In this document: piece by piece, positions 1-8,254 of the stretch
Layout of the letters: the number at the start of each line of letters is the position of its first letter
How positions within the stretch are numbered: position 1 is the stretch's first letter
Origin: Seleniivibrio woodruffii
GTDB taxonomy: Bacteria > Chrysiogenota > Deferribacteres > Deferribacterales > Geovibrionaceae
Direction: 5' to 3'
Assembly: GCF_004339245.1 (NCBI RefSeq)
Contig: NZ_SMGG01000008.1
Coordinates: 1-39,490 of the forward strand
DNA length: 39,490 nt
Position numbers and translations under genes: made by a program
Notes under the pieces: model-generated
Database searches by the model: none
What the model was told of the DNA's origin: nothing
Seen by the model: the letters and a program-made list of their open reading frames with translations, nothing else

Positions 1-137
1 CCGGGAAGCATCAGAAGAACGAAAGCCGCTGACACAAGAAGCCATGCTGTGTCGCCTGTGTCGGGTGCGGGCGCCTCATCGGCAAATGCCGAAAAGGCAA
101 ATGCAAAAGTAGTTAATGTTAAAAGAAGTTTACGCAT
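1..137 (-). CDS. amt: Ammonium transporter (Amt family), N-terminal part only
   Basis: This is the first 45 codons of a minus-strand gene that leaves the window at base 1. The start codon is the ATG ending at 137. The protein opens with a hydrophobic signal-like stretch ending FAFSAFA, then DEAPAPDTGDTAW and a second hydrophobic segment. Known Amt/MEP transporters begin this way: a cleaved leader, an acidic or proline-rich linker, then a TAW..V..A motif at the first mature membrane helix. It lies 19 bp downstream of the P-II gene on the same strand. This is the standard glnK-amtB arrangement, in which P-II binds the transporter and blocks it when nitrogen is plentiful. The catalytic core is outside the window, so the call rests on the N-terminus and context. 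Confidence 0.85.
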   Translation of the reverse strand, partial: MRKLLLTLTTFAFAFSAFADEAPAPDTGDTAWLLVSAAFVLLMLP

Positions 138-156
138 TTTTTTCCTCTCTGCTCAC

Positions 157-495
157 TTAGATTGAATCGTTGCCGGTTTCGCCGGTACGGATTCTGACAG
201 CTTCGATGATATCGAGAACAAATATTTTACCATCGCCTATTTTGCCTGTTTTAGCCGCTTCAGAAATAACGCCGATTGCCTGCGCAACTATTTCATCCGG
301 AACAACCGTTTCAAGCATGATCTTCGGCACGAAATCGATCTGATACTCTGCGCCTCTGTAAAGCTCGTGGTGGCCTTTCTGACGTCCGAAGCCCTTCACC
401 TCGTATGTCGTCATGCCGCTGATTCCCAGCCCGTTCAGCGCCTCTTTAACGTTGTCAAGCATATGGGGCTTGACTATGGCTTTGATTAACTTCAT
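157..495 (-). CDS. glnB: Nitrogen regulatory protein P-II
   Basis: A 112-residue P-II signalling protein that senses 2-oxoglutarate and ATP/ADP and controls nitrogen assimilation partners. It begins MKLIKAIVKPH, the family N-terminus. The T-loop is present with the uridylylation tyrosine at position 51 (RGAEYQ), followed by the C-terminal TGKIGDGKIFV nucleotide-binding segment. The reading frame is open further upstream, but the start at 495 has a GGAGG site 5-6 bases before it and gives the normal family length. The longer version would also extend across the sigma-54 promoter. It is followed after 19 bp by the amt gene, so glnK is an equally suitable name. Expression is probably nitrogen-controlled through that promoter. 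Confidence 0.96.
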   Translation of the reverse strand: MKLIKAIVKPHMLDNVKEALNGLGISGMTTYEVKGFGRQKGHHELYRGAEYQIDFVPKIMLETVVPDEIVAQAIGVISEAAKTGKIGDGKIFVLDIIEAVRIRTGETGNDSI

Positions 496-532
496 GTTTT
501 CCTCCGTTAGAAAAGCAGTTGTCATGTATTCA

Positions 533-547
533 ACAAAAGTTGTGCCA
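533..547 (-). promoter_or_regulatory. Sigma-54 (RpoN) promoter for glnB-amt
   Basis: On the minus strand the sequence reads TTGGCAC, then five bases, then TTGT. The -24 element TGGCAC is perfect. The -12 element is TTGT instead of TTGC, and the GG to GT spacing is exactly 10 bases, as sigma-54 holoenzyme requires. Transcription would start near 522, leaving a leader of roughly 27 bases containing the GGAGG site of glnB. Known glnK-amtB operons are often NtrC/RpoN dependent, which fits. I did not identify an NtrC site with certainty. Confidence 0.8.
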
Positions 548-709
548 ATTTCGACAAAACGCCCATTTTCATTGAACAGAGGCATATAACGCATGAAATG
601 TGAAAAATACCCGAGTCGGTGTTTAAAATATATTCATTGGTGATTAATTTTTCAGCAGATTCCGGTTAAAGGTGCTATAGTTTGATATTGAATATTTTGA
701 GGGATTTAT

Positions 710-2959
710 TTGAGCTCGGAATTTAAAGATTTTGATTTGTTGGGGCATCCTGTTGCCGTGGTCGGTTCATGCTCGGAAATAGCATATTCCAACAAAGAGT
801 TTAAAAGACTGTATCAGGCGGGGAACTTCAAAAATGCGTGCAGGAAGGATGATTCCCGCTCGCTCCATTTCTGCACCGACAAAGGAGAGATACGCTGTTA
901 CACCGCTTCTGTCGCCGAGCACGGCGAATATTCCGTCTGGTCATTTTCTGACGTAACAGCACTCATCAGCCGCAAGGTTATGGTGGAAGCGGCATCCATC
1001 GATGAGTCAAAGCTCACCGGAGACGATCTCAGAAAAGTTATCGAAAAGAACAAACGGTTGACCGAGGTTGTTGAGGCAATGGAATCGGGCGTCATGGTTG
1101 AGGGCGAATCCGGCAGTCTGGTCTACATCAACAACAGTTTTCTTAAAATAGTCACAGCATCCGGCCTTTTCAGTCCTGAAGGCAACATCGACAATGCGGG
1201 ATTCTATCACGATATCCTTGAAAACATGGATCTGTCGGGAATGTACCGTAAGAAAACGGACTACATTCTTCAGGAGAAAAGGGACAGAGTGCATTCCGAT
1301 GAGTTCCGCTGCAAGGACGGACGCATATTCACAAGGATACACACACCATTATATATTGACGGAAAACCCAAAGGCCATCTCTGGCGGTTCAGGGACATCT
1401 CTGTCCGCAAGCAGATGGAAAATTTCAAGAACGAGCTTGAAGCCATGCTCACCGCTCTGGAATCCAGCGGAATGGTGGGGCTTTATCTCGACTATGAGGG
1501 ATTCAGGTTTGTTAACGGCGGACTTTTGCAGATTCTGGGCGTAAGGCGTGAGGAAATCGTCAGAAACGGTCTGACCTATTATCTGGGCGACAAGGTATAC
1601 GACACCACCGAGGGCGGGGAGCACATCATGACCTATTATTCCCCCGCAGGAGACAGAAGCACGCTTCAGGTGATCTCCGACACCATGCGCATAGCCGGAA
1701 AGACTGCAGAGATTGCCAGTGTGATTGATATAACGGATAAGGTGCGGCTGCAGAACAGTCTTAAGCGGAACGAGGCGAAGTTCCGCAGGTTTTTTGCGGA
1801 CAACACTGCGGTGATGCTGGTGTTCGAACCTGCCACCATGTCAATAATAGATGCCAACAAGGCGGCGGCCGAATATTACGGCTGTCCCATTGATGCTCTG
1901 AAATCCAGAAAGATGAGCGATATAACGGTTCATAACAGCTACGGAGACTGTCTGACCCTTGTGGGCAGTATCCTTGAAACACGCCGTGGGGCAAAGATCC
2001 CAGTGCGGCAGTATACGGCAGGAAGCGTAGTCCGTGACGTGGAACTGTTAATCACACCTGTGGAGACCGACGGCTCGGTCTATATGTTCATCATTGTTGA
2101 GGACGTTTCCCAGAGGCTGAAATATCAGCAGGAACTGGAGGACGTTAACAAGAATCTCCAGTTCATTGTGGAGGAGGAGATAGCCAAACGCCGCAGAAAC
2201 GAGGAACTTCTGATGGAGAAGATGCGTCTGGCGGAGATAGGGGAGATGATAGGCAGCATAGCCCATCAGTGGCGTCAGCCTCTGAACACGCTGGGGCTTC
2301 TGGTGCAGGATGTTCAGGATGCCTCCGAGTTCGGCGAACTGACAAAGGAATATGTCAGGGATACCGTCGGCGGAGCCATGAGACAGATAGACTACATGTC
2401 CAGAACCATTGATGATTTCCGTGATTTCTTCAAACCATCCAAATCCAAAGAGATTTTTGATATAAAAGGCACTGTGGAACAGGTGCTTTCCATCGTCCGC
2501 GCGCAGCTGGTCAGCAACAGCATCCGCTGTGTGGTGGCCTGTGAATGTCCAGATACTATGAATTTTAAATCGGAAGAGAACAGTCTGACCTATTGCGGGC
2601 ATCACGATATGCGGGTGCGGGGATATCCCAATGAGTTCAAGCAGGTGCTTCTGAACCTGATATCAAACTCAAAGGATGCTCTGATGCAGAGACGTGACAG
2701 GGAGATATGCATCAGCATAAAGCATATCGGCAAAAAGATACGGCTGGATGTTGAGGATACGGGCGGCGGGATACCCGAAAATATTCTCCACAGGGTATTC
2801 GATCCCTATTTCACCACCAAAAGCGACAAGGGCGGCACGGGGATAGGGCTTTATATGTCCAAGGCGATAATAGAGACGAATATGCGGGGCAGCCTCACCG
2901 TTGAAAACACCGATTCCGGCTGCCGTTTCAGCATACTTATGGACAGGATAGACAATTAG
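710..2959 (+). CDS. Soluble multi-PAS sensor histidine kinase (orphan)
   Basis: A 749-residue histidine kinase without membrane segments, so a cytoplasmic sensor. PAS-like domains lie at roughly residues 105-235, 240-345 and 350-470. A coiled-coil linker follows (about 470-508), then the phosphoacceptor region with H519 in AHQWRQPLN. The HATPase domain has the N box around N649/N653, the DTGGGIP G1 box (D683) and GGTGIGL (708-714). The HQWRQPLN version of the H box is typical of PAS-rich kinases related to NtrB. The start is TTG at 710 with GAGGGA just upstream, and no better ATG keeps the N-terminus. No response regulator is adjacent. Divergence from glnB-amt suggests, but does not show, a nitrogen or redox role. 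Its TAG stop overlaps the stop of the convergent phage-type gene. Confidence 0.9.
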   Translation: MSSEFKDFDLLGHPVAVVGSCSEIAYSNKEFKRLYQAGNFKNACRKDDSRSLHFCTDKGEIRCYTASVAEHGEYSVWSFSDVTALISRKVMVEAASIDESKLTGDDLRKVIEKNKRLTEVVEAMESGVMVEGESGSLVYINNSFLKIVTASGLFSPEGNIDNAGFYHDILENMDLSGMYRKKTDYILQEKRDRVHSDEFRCKDGRIFTRIHTPLYIDGKPKGHLWRFRDISVRKQMENFKNELEAMLTALESSGMVGLYLDYEGFRFVNGGLLQILGVRREEIVRNGLTYYLGDKVYDTTEGGEHIMTYYSPAGDRSTLQVISDTMRIAGKTAEIASVIDITDKVRLQNSLKRNEAKFRRFFADNTAVMLVFEPATMSIIDANKAAAEYYGCPIDALKSRKMSDITVHNSYGDCLTLVGSILETRRGAKIPVRQYTAGSVVRDVELLITPVETDGSVYMFIIVEDVSQRLKYQQELEDVNKNLQFIVEEEIAKRRRNEELLMEKMRLAEIGEMIGSIAHQWRQPLNTLGLLVQDVQDASEFGELTKEYVRDTVGGAMRQIDYMSRTIDDFRDFFKPSKSKEIFDIKGTVEQVLSIVRAQLVSNSIRCVVACECPDTMNFKSEENSLTYCGHHDMRVRGYPNEFKQVLLNLISNSKDALMQRRDREICISIKHIGKKIRLDVEDTGGGIPENILHRVFDPYFTTKSDKGGTGIGLYMSKAIIETNMRGSLTVENTDSGCRFSILMDRIDN

Positions 2960-3180
2960 ATTATCTCGTCCACCCTCTCGTGGATCCTCGAAATGTCCGA
3001 GTGCAGAAGCTGATGCTTGTGCTTGCACTCGTTCTTTGCCACATAGTCACGGGCGAGGATTATGTTTGTCCGCTCCTGACCCTTTCTCAGTTCCCCGATC
3101 GAACGCCAGAGCGGCAGAAGAACCATCGCCGAGAGACTGCCCAGATTCTGGATTATGTCTGAAAATGAAATCTCCGTCAT
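2956..3180 (-). CDS. Small phage-type protein with one hydrophobic segment, last gene of the structural block
   Basis: A 74-residue protein of unknown family. Residues about 12-27 form a hydrophobic segment (LGSLSAMVLLPLW), followed by a charged helical tail rich in His, Lys and Glu (residues 30-74). Its ATG overlaps the TGA of the tail fibre gene (ATGA), so it is translationally coupled to it. Small bitopic proteins at this place in phage late operons are often holin-like or XhlA-like accessories, but no such family is recognisable here and no endolysin follows. Its TAA stop overlaps the stop of the convergent histidine kinase, with no terminator in between. Confidence 0.7.
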   Translation of the reverse strand: MTEISFSDIIQNLGSLSAMVLLPLWRSIGELRKGQERTNIILARDYVAKNECKHKHQLLHSDISRIHERVDEII

Positions 3181-4949
3181 GCCAGTCTTACCTCCTCTGC
3201 TGTAAGTGCACGGTCGTATATGCGCAGGTTTGATATATATACATAGCCATTACCACTGGTGCCGTTTCGTGAGCCAATAAAAAGATTTGCTTGATTAGCT
3301 GGCGGGTTTGAAACACTCTTTGATTCTTTCAAGTCTCCGTTTACATAAAAATAAATCAATGTACCCTTTTTTATCAAACACACTCTGTATGTAACTGTTG
3401 CGCTTACAAAGATTGATGCTTTAAGAGACACCCCGCCCAGAGTGGCATAAATAACACCATCAGTTTCAATATATAACTTTAATCCTGTGGATAGATTTGC
3501 ATCTCCCATAATATATTGCGTTCCTGCAATACCGAGAGGCACAATATCGGTAGATATGGTGAAATCTTTTGAGTAGGATGGGATGTTATCCGTCTGAGAT
3601 ACCTGACAATAATTAGCCACTCGTGTTGCACTTGCTGTTGTAGTGGGTATATAAGATGTCGCAAAGGGCATGGCCTCAAGCTGTGCGCCGAAGATGTACA
3701 GGCCAGATGTGCCGTCACCGACATAGCTTGTGTTTCCCAAAACTGTTGAGTAGAAGTAATTGGCTCTTGTCGCGGTTACGATTGCCGTGAATACTATAGA
3801 ACATCTGAACCATCCGTTTGATAATTTTTTAATTGATGCTGTCACCCCGGAGTCACAAGAAAGGATTAAGCCATTAGATAAATCAAAAAGCGCACCTTTT
3901 GCACCTCCGCTTGAATATATTTTCAGCTGAGTTCTTTCCGCAGATTGAGCAAAAACTGAAAGACAGTAAGTTGTTCCGTTGGTATATGCGGATTGCTGAT
4001 AGATATAATGTTCTCCGTTCGAAGCATCGTCATACAACTTCTCCGCCAGATTGGTTCCAAAAGGGTCTGTAACCGCCGCTGTGTTTGTCGTTATACTTGT
4101 ATTAGTTTTAACCCAGGCTCCGTTCTCGAACTGCTCTGAATATGTCAGAAGGTTTGTTGATGTGCCTTCAATGAGCAGCCCGTCTGCTGTGAATCTTGGT
4201 ATGTCAGCCGCAACGGATTTCAACATGCCATAGCGGTCAACATAGGTCGCCGCTGATGCCCGTGTGAATGTGCAGACGCTCTGCCCCTGAGCCGTCAGGA
4301 GATTCTTTTTTAATGGTAAATGCAGTAGGGGCGAGTCGAGATTTCCGAAAGCACCCGTGTATGCAGAAGCTGTCATTTTTGTGTCCAGTGCCGTCTGAAC
4401 GGCGGCTGAAACAGGCTTTGCGGCATCTGCGGTGTTGTCCACATTGCCAAGCCCTATCTGGGCTTTGGTCACACCGTGGGGGTTTGATGCGTTGGATGAA
4501 TGTGCGGCAACGGAGGATGAGTTCACATCGGACATCAGTTTCAGCGTTTCCAGTGCATCCTGAACGTTCCCTGCGTGGACTGTTCCTGAGTAATAGACCT
4601 TATCCGCCTGAAGGTCGGTATCCAGCAGATTCCATGAGATCCCGTCACTGCGGTACATTCCCGCCTGCTTCCTGCTGACCAGCGGAATCCCCGATGCTGT
4701 TGTGACAATATATATTTCGTTCATGTGCTCTGCGGGGTTGGGCAGGTCTGCGTATACGGCCGCTTCGCCGTCTATGATGCTTGTAACAGGCTGAAAGTCC
4801 ACAAGACGAACCCGCAGAGCAGGCGCTTCCCCTGTTTCGTCCAGAACCATGTTCAGAAGTTCGCCTTCGGTTTTAAGAGTCGCCCTCAATGCGGAATCTT
4901 CGCTGTCAAACACCGAACTGAGAATCTGTCTTACGTCTTTATAACTCAT
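3177..4949 (-). CDS. Phage tail fibre / receptor-binding protein with lectin-like C-terminus
   Basis: A 590-residue fibre. Residues 1-150 are a particle-proximal region. Residues 156-181 carry the collar motif NPHGVTKAQIGLGNV followed by DNTADAAKPVS, found in many tail fibres. Residues about 205-460 resemble a carbohydrate-binding jelly-roll (NLLTYSEQFENGAW segment). Residues about 465-590 resemble a LamG/concanavalin-like domain (YFYVNGDL, FIGSRNG, YISNLRIYDRALT). The ATG at 4949 has GGAGGAG directly upstream. The DNA for the C-terminal two thirds (about 3190-4200) is visibly more AT-rich than the first third and the genes upstream, suggesting a swapped host-recognition module. Its 3' end is coupled to the 74-residue gene. 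Confidence 0.88.
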   Translation of the reverse strand: MSYKDVRQILSSVFDSEDSALRATLKTEGELLNMVLDETGEAPALRVRLVDFQPVTSIIDGEAAVYADLPNPAEHMNEIYIVTTASGIPLVSRKQAGMYRSDGISWNLLDTDLQADKVYYSGTVHAGNVQDALETLKLMSDVNSSSVAAHSSNASNPHGVTKAQIGLGNVDNTADAAKPVSAAVQTALDTKMTASAYTGAFGNLDSPLLHLPLKKNLLTAQGQSVCTFTRASAATYVDRYGMLKSVAADIPRFTADGLLIEGTSTNLLTYSEQFENGAWVKTNTSITTNTAAVTDPFGTNLAEKLYDDASNGEHYIYQQSAYTNGTTYCLSVFAQSAERTQLKIYSSGGAKGALFDLSNGLILSCDSGVTASIKKLSNGWFRCSIVFTAIVTATRANYFYSTVLGNTSYVGDGTSGLYIFGAQLEAMPFATSYIPTTTASATRVANYCQVSQTDNIPSYSKDFTISTDIVPLGIAGTQYIMGDANLSTGLKLYIETDGVIYATLGGVSLKASIFVSATVTYRVCLIKKGTLIYFYVNGDLKESKSVSNPPANQANLFIGSRNGTSGNGYVYISNLRIYDRALTAEEVRLA

Positions 4950-4962
4950 GTCTCCTCCTTAT

Positions 4963-6036
4963 TTATCTTTTCTTGCGGTAGATGCTGTTTTTCGGGTCGG
5001 CGTATATGCCTTCGCCAAGTCTGATATCCCCTGAGTCGTTGCACCCGTATGCTCTGTCCGCCGAATATGTGCCTTCGGGCATGGACACGGCTGTAAATCT
5101 TAAAAACTGTTCATAATCGCCGGTATCCACAAAGTTGTTGGAGGCGGATGCACTGAAAGATTCCGCTTTGCAGATGTATAACCCGCAGACCAGAACCGAC
5201 ATGCCTTCGCTGTCCTCTGCGAAGAAACCTGTTGTGTCATAACCTATGCATTGCCCTGTTGCGGGCGATATAACCCCTGCAATGTCGCTGTAGCCTCCGC
5301 ATATCCTCCGGCTCAGCCCCGTTGACGACCAGATGAAGAAATCGAAATCCACCCTGCCCGATTTGAAGGGAAGCCAGTCGGTGAAGGTGTTTATCTGATA
5401 AATGATGAATGCGGTGCCGCTTTCGGGGTCTCTGTATGCGGCGATTATGTTTGAACGGGTTCCGTTGAAAACGCCTCCGAAAGTCTCCTCGTTGTATGTT
5501 TCGTAGATGAACTCTTCGTTGTAGTAGAACTTTGAAAGCCTTGAGAATACGCTGCCCGTTGTGTGGGTCTGAACGGACACCAGTCTGCCCTCCATATCCG
5601 GTACAGGTTCGTTGACGTATGAAGTGAAACCTATTTCGCATTCCTTCTCCGGAAGTTTTTCATAGGCCGACAGAAACATCGACCTGTCGGATTCGATTAA
5701 AGGAGTCTCCTGAAACAGGCTTGATGAAAATACCCTGTCGGCGGAAATGCTCACCTCGGCGGGAATGGGAATGAACGGCCAGAGCCTGTCTTCAAATCCC
5801 GCAATGTGGGTCGGCAGACCTTCATAGGTTCTGACGGCGACAACATCCCCTGTGGAGAAGGCATAGGCAGATGGTCTTGTATCTGCGGAATCATAAGCCG
5901 CAGGCAGGGTGTATTCGAAACCGTTCACCGCCACACGGATGCTGTTTTCGATATAATCCGAATATAAGACCCTGCCCCTTGCATAGGCTATGCGCTCGGC
6001 AGGGTACATTGCGTTCAGTGATGATATTTCTGTCAT
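4963..6036 (-). CDS. Putative phage tail/appendage protein, unknown family
   Basis: A 357-residue protein that I do not recognise as a named family. Residues about 10-85 look like a small beta-barrel: RGRVLYSDYIENSIRVAV, then STGDVVAVRTYEGLPTHIAGF. That pattern (GDVVAV followed by a conserved ..IAGF) recalls OB-fold modules in phage baseplate or spike proteins. The remainder is beta-rich with many aromatic residues. There is no signal peptide or membrane segment. It lies directly upstream of the fibre gene, 13 bases apart, and downstream of another unknown structural gene. A role at the distal end of a tail or as a fibre adaptor is inferred from position only. Confidence 0.6.
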   Translation of the reverse strand: MTEISSLNAMYPAERIAYARGRVLYSDYIENSIRVAVNGFEYTLPAAYDSADTRPSAYAFSTGDVVAVRTYEGLPTHIAGFEDRLWPFIPIPAEVSISADRVFSSSLFQETPLIESDRSMFLSAYEKLPEKECEIGFTSYVNEPVPDMEGRLVSVQTHTTGSVFSRLSKFYYNEEFIYETYNEETFGGVFNGTRSNIIAAYRDPESGTAFIIYQINTFTDWLPFKSGRVDFDFFIWSSTGLSRRICGGYSDIAGVISPATGQCIGYDTTGFFAEDSEGMSVLVCGLYICKAESFSASASNNFVDTGDYEQFLRFTAVSMPEGTYSADRAYGCNDSGDIRLGEGIYADPKNSIYRKKR

Positions 6037-6046
6037 ATAAAACCTG

Positions 6047-7036
6047 TCAGCTGTAGAATTTTTCCGGAACTATCCGGTCGTTCGCTTCGGAGAGGGTCGT
6101 TTTAACGCATGAGCTGTCGATGTCCGGATCGCAGTCTCTGGGGAGCGAAAAGTTTTTGGCCACAGCGGCGAAACTGCCGTTGGCCAGCCTGCACGGATAT
6201 GCGGATTTCAGCCAGTAGCGCTTCCCGAAATATTCCACGCACCAGCGCAGATTCTTGTCGAACAGCCATTCGTCCTGAAGACTGCTCTCTATGCCGCCTT
6301 TAATCGGAACATATTCATAGGTATAGCCTTTTTCAGGTCTGCTTTTGTCTTTGTAGACCTTGCGGCGGGTGACCACCCCGCAGCCTATGACCGTTGCTCC
6401 GGTGAAGATGTCTGTCTGAAAGTTGAACGAACCGAGATAATACTCCTCCGGCAGGTCGTACATGCGGAAGAAAACCGAGGCAGTCCGCCCCGGAATGAGC
6501 AGACCTGATGTCAGCTGTGTTTCAAGGGGGATATGCCCGTCTTCGTTATGGGTATATTCTGCGAAGGCGGATCTTATCTCACCTGTGGGACTGACCCCTG
6601 TTACGGCGAATCCGCTTCCCGTGTAATAGGTTGTGAAAGACGTCACCCCGCAGGTGCGTATCTGGGGCAGATATGCCCTTATCCTGTAGCCCGTGCGCTC
6701 CCAGTCTGAGTTTACGTCTGCATCCGCATAGTCGGCACAGGGCGGGGTGAACTCTTTTTCTGTTTTGTCCGAAGGGAGAAGGAAAACGTTCAGAACGTAT
6801 TCGCCGCTGTCCTCTTCGGTGATATAGGCTGAGACTGCCAGAGTTTCGTGGCTGTAGGAGAAGCCCGACGGCAGACCGTTTACTACGGCTGTCAGCGGCG
6901 GTTCGTCCCTGATGACAGACGTGCGGATGTGCGCCGAAACGCACTTGTCCGGATAGCATATGCCCGATGGAGTATACTCCGCAGGAGCCAGCCATACGTT
7001 AATTGTCGAGTAATCTTCGGCTATGTATCTGCCCAT
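6047..7036 (-). CDS. Putative phage structural protein, unknown family
   Basis: A 329-residue beta-rich protein without recognisable domain motifs. It begins MGRYIAEDYSTINVWLAPAEY and contains many Tyr/Thr strands and several cysteines (for example in CADYADAD and DIDSSCVKT). Its ATG overlaps the TGA of the upstream gene, and the next gene starts 10 bases after its end, so it belongs to the same polycistronic unit. Residues about 120-260 include short repeated strand patterns, which fits a particle surface or adaptor protein, but nothing is diagnostic. The open frame is intact, with no sign of decay. Confidence 0.55.
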   Translation of the reverse strand: MGRYIAEDYSTINVWLAPAEYTPSGICYPDKCVSAHIRTSVIRDEPPLTAVVNGLPSGFSYSHETLAVSAYITEEDSGEYVLNVFLLPSDKTEKEFTPPCADYADADVNSDWERTGYRIRAYLPQIRTCGVTSFTTYYTGSGFAVTGVSPTGEIRSAFAEYTHNEDGHIPLETQLTSGLLIPGRTASVFFRMYDLPEEYYLGSFNFQTDIFTGATVIGCGVVTRRKVYKDKSRPEKGYTYEYVPIKGGIESSLQDEWLFDKNLRWCVEYFGKRYWLKSAYPCRLANGSFAAVAKNFSLPRDCDPDIDSSCVKTTLSEANDRIVPEKFYS

Positions 7037-7758
7037 CAGCTCACCGTGAAAATATCGTTGTTGACGTTGTCCTCATCCGTGCGCTTATAGCCGGATTTTT
7101 CAACCAGCAGGCTGTAGGTTCCGGTCTTCATACTTCCCAGCCGCACTCTGCCCTCGCTGTCGCTTTTGCCCATGTATTTTCCGTTCACATAGATGTGAGC
7201 GTCTTTAAGCGTCTTTTTCGTGCATGCGTCTCGGACGGTCAGAATGACAGTGCGGGTGTAGGTTCCGGTGGTTAGGTCATCTGTGAAATCCAGAGCGAAG
7301 ATTCCGCTTTGTCCCGCCTTTTCAGCGGATACCAGACAAAAGACGCTGTCCGGACAGGTGACATCCACAAGGTCGTATACTGTTTCGTACACCAGTTTCA
7401 GAACGGACGTTGCCGCCTGCGGCAGATAGATATTGCTGTCGGTAAATACGGGGTTTCCGCCGTCCTCCCCTTGCCATTCGGCTGTGAGAGCAAGAGCCAC
7501 GGGGAAGGTTGCCGAAGCCTTGCGGCTGTTTTTGAATATTATAAACTCGGTTATCTGCTGTCTCAGCCCCGATGCATAGGTTTTCACCGTGCCTCTGGTG
7601 ACTGACAGAGAGGGTGACTGTCCGCCGGGATAGAGTTTCAGGCGGGCAGTGAAACCTGCCGGAAAAACGGTGGTTCCGTTGTTCTCCTCGGGTTCCAGAA
7701 AGAATTTATATGCGCCGTTTTCCGCATATTTACCAAATGTTATGCTTCTGTCAGCCAT
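7036..7758 (-). CDS. Putative phage structural protein with C-terminal Ig/carboxypeptidase-regulatory-like domain
   Basis: A 240-residue protein. The ATG at 7758 is chosen over the upstream in-frame ATG because GGAGG sits 7 bases before it. Residues about 1-150 are beta-rich and unknown. The last 75 residues look like a carboxypeptidase-regulatory or PEGA-like beta-sandwich: LTVRDACTKKTLKDAHIYV, then NGKYMGKSDSEGRV and GTYSLLVEKSGYK. Such domains decorate phage tails and capsids and bind surface sugars weakly. The gene overlaps the end of the upstream ORF by 8 bases and is coupled to the next through ATGA. Confidence 0.65.
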   Translation of the reverse strand: MADRSITFGKYAENGAYKFFLEPEENNGTTVFPAGFTARLKLYPGGQSPSLSVTRGTVKTYASGLRQQITEFIIFKNSRKASATFPVALALTAEWQGEDGGNPVFTDSNIYLPQAATSVLKLVYETVYDLVDVTCPDSVFCLVSAEKAGQSGIFALDFTDDLTTGTYTRTVILTVRDACTKKTLKDAHIYVNGKYMGKSDSEGRVRLGSMKTGTYSLLVEKSGYKRTDEDNVNNDIFTVS

Positions 7759-8254
7759 TGAGAGCCTCCGCATAGACCAGAACGGGGTAGGTGTCCCTGT
7801 TCTTCGCTGTCAGTTTCAGCCCGAAAAGTGCATAGGCGGTGCGGTAGCTTATCAGCGCAGTGCCTATCCTGCCTTGCGATGGTCTGGGAGTTTCGGAACA
7901 TGTCACTGAATAGGGACTTCTGCGGGTTATGGCTCCAAGCTCCCTGCCCAGCCATGTGAAGCTGTTCAGTGTGAGAACCGGCTTACCGGATGGTGCCGTT
8001 GATTCCTCTATGAACGAAACGTTCTCGTCCGCCACCTCTTCGGTGAATATTCCGTGGGAGGTGAGGGAGCCATCCGTAGCGAACACTGCAAGCCTGTCGG
8101 GGTTTTCGGCATAGATGCGGAAATATGCCGTTTCTCCGTAGGTGAAAGATGTTTTTTCTCTGCCTGCGGAGTCGGTGTTCCGCTCGCTGTCGGCGGCTAT
8201 TATAATTTTTGCTCCGCCTGTTGAGGTCACAAAGCTGATGGTTGCGTTGGTCAT
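7751..8254 (-). CDS. Putative phage structural protein, unknown family
   Basis: A 167-residue protein starting MTNATISFVTSTGGAKIII. The first half reads like an Ig-like beta-sandwich (FTYGETAYFRIYAENPDRL, then a FATDG strand). The second half contains a block with Leu-Gly-Arg-Glu-Leu-Gly and Thr-Arg-Arg and no clear signature. The ATG overlaps the TGA of the preceding large gene (ATGA), and its end overlaps the next gene by 8 bases, a strong sign of translational coupling. No function can be given beyond membership in the late structural operon. Confidence 0.55.
   Translation of the reverse strand: MTNATISFVTSTGGAKIIIAADSERNTDSAGREKTSFTYGETAYFRIYAENPDRLAVFATDGSLTSHGIFTEEVADENVSFIEESTAPSGKPVLTLNSFTWLGRELGAITRRSPYSVTCSETPRPSQGRIGTALISYRTAYALFGLKLTAKNRDTYPVLVYAEALNG

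Noticed and set aside
653-681. Sigma-70 promoter for the histidine kinase using TATAGT at 676
   Set aside because: No acceptable -35 element occurs at 16-18 bp upstream; too weak to list.
2940-3000. Attachment site of a prophage at the histidine kinase 3' end
   Set aside because: I found no matching direct repeat near 19540-19830 and no tRNA gene, and the kinase C-terminus appears complete.
3177-4949. Diversity-generating retroelement acting on the tail fibre
   Set aside because: No reverse transcriptase, template repeat or accessory gene is seen nearby.
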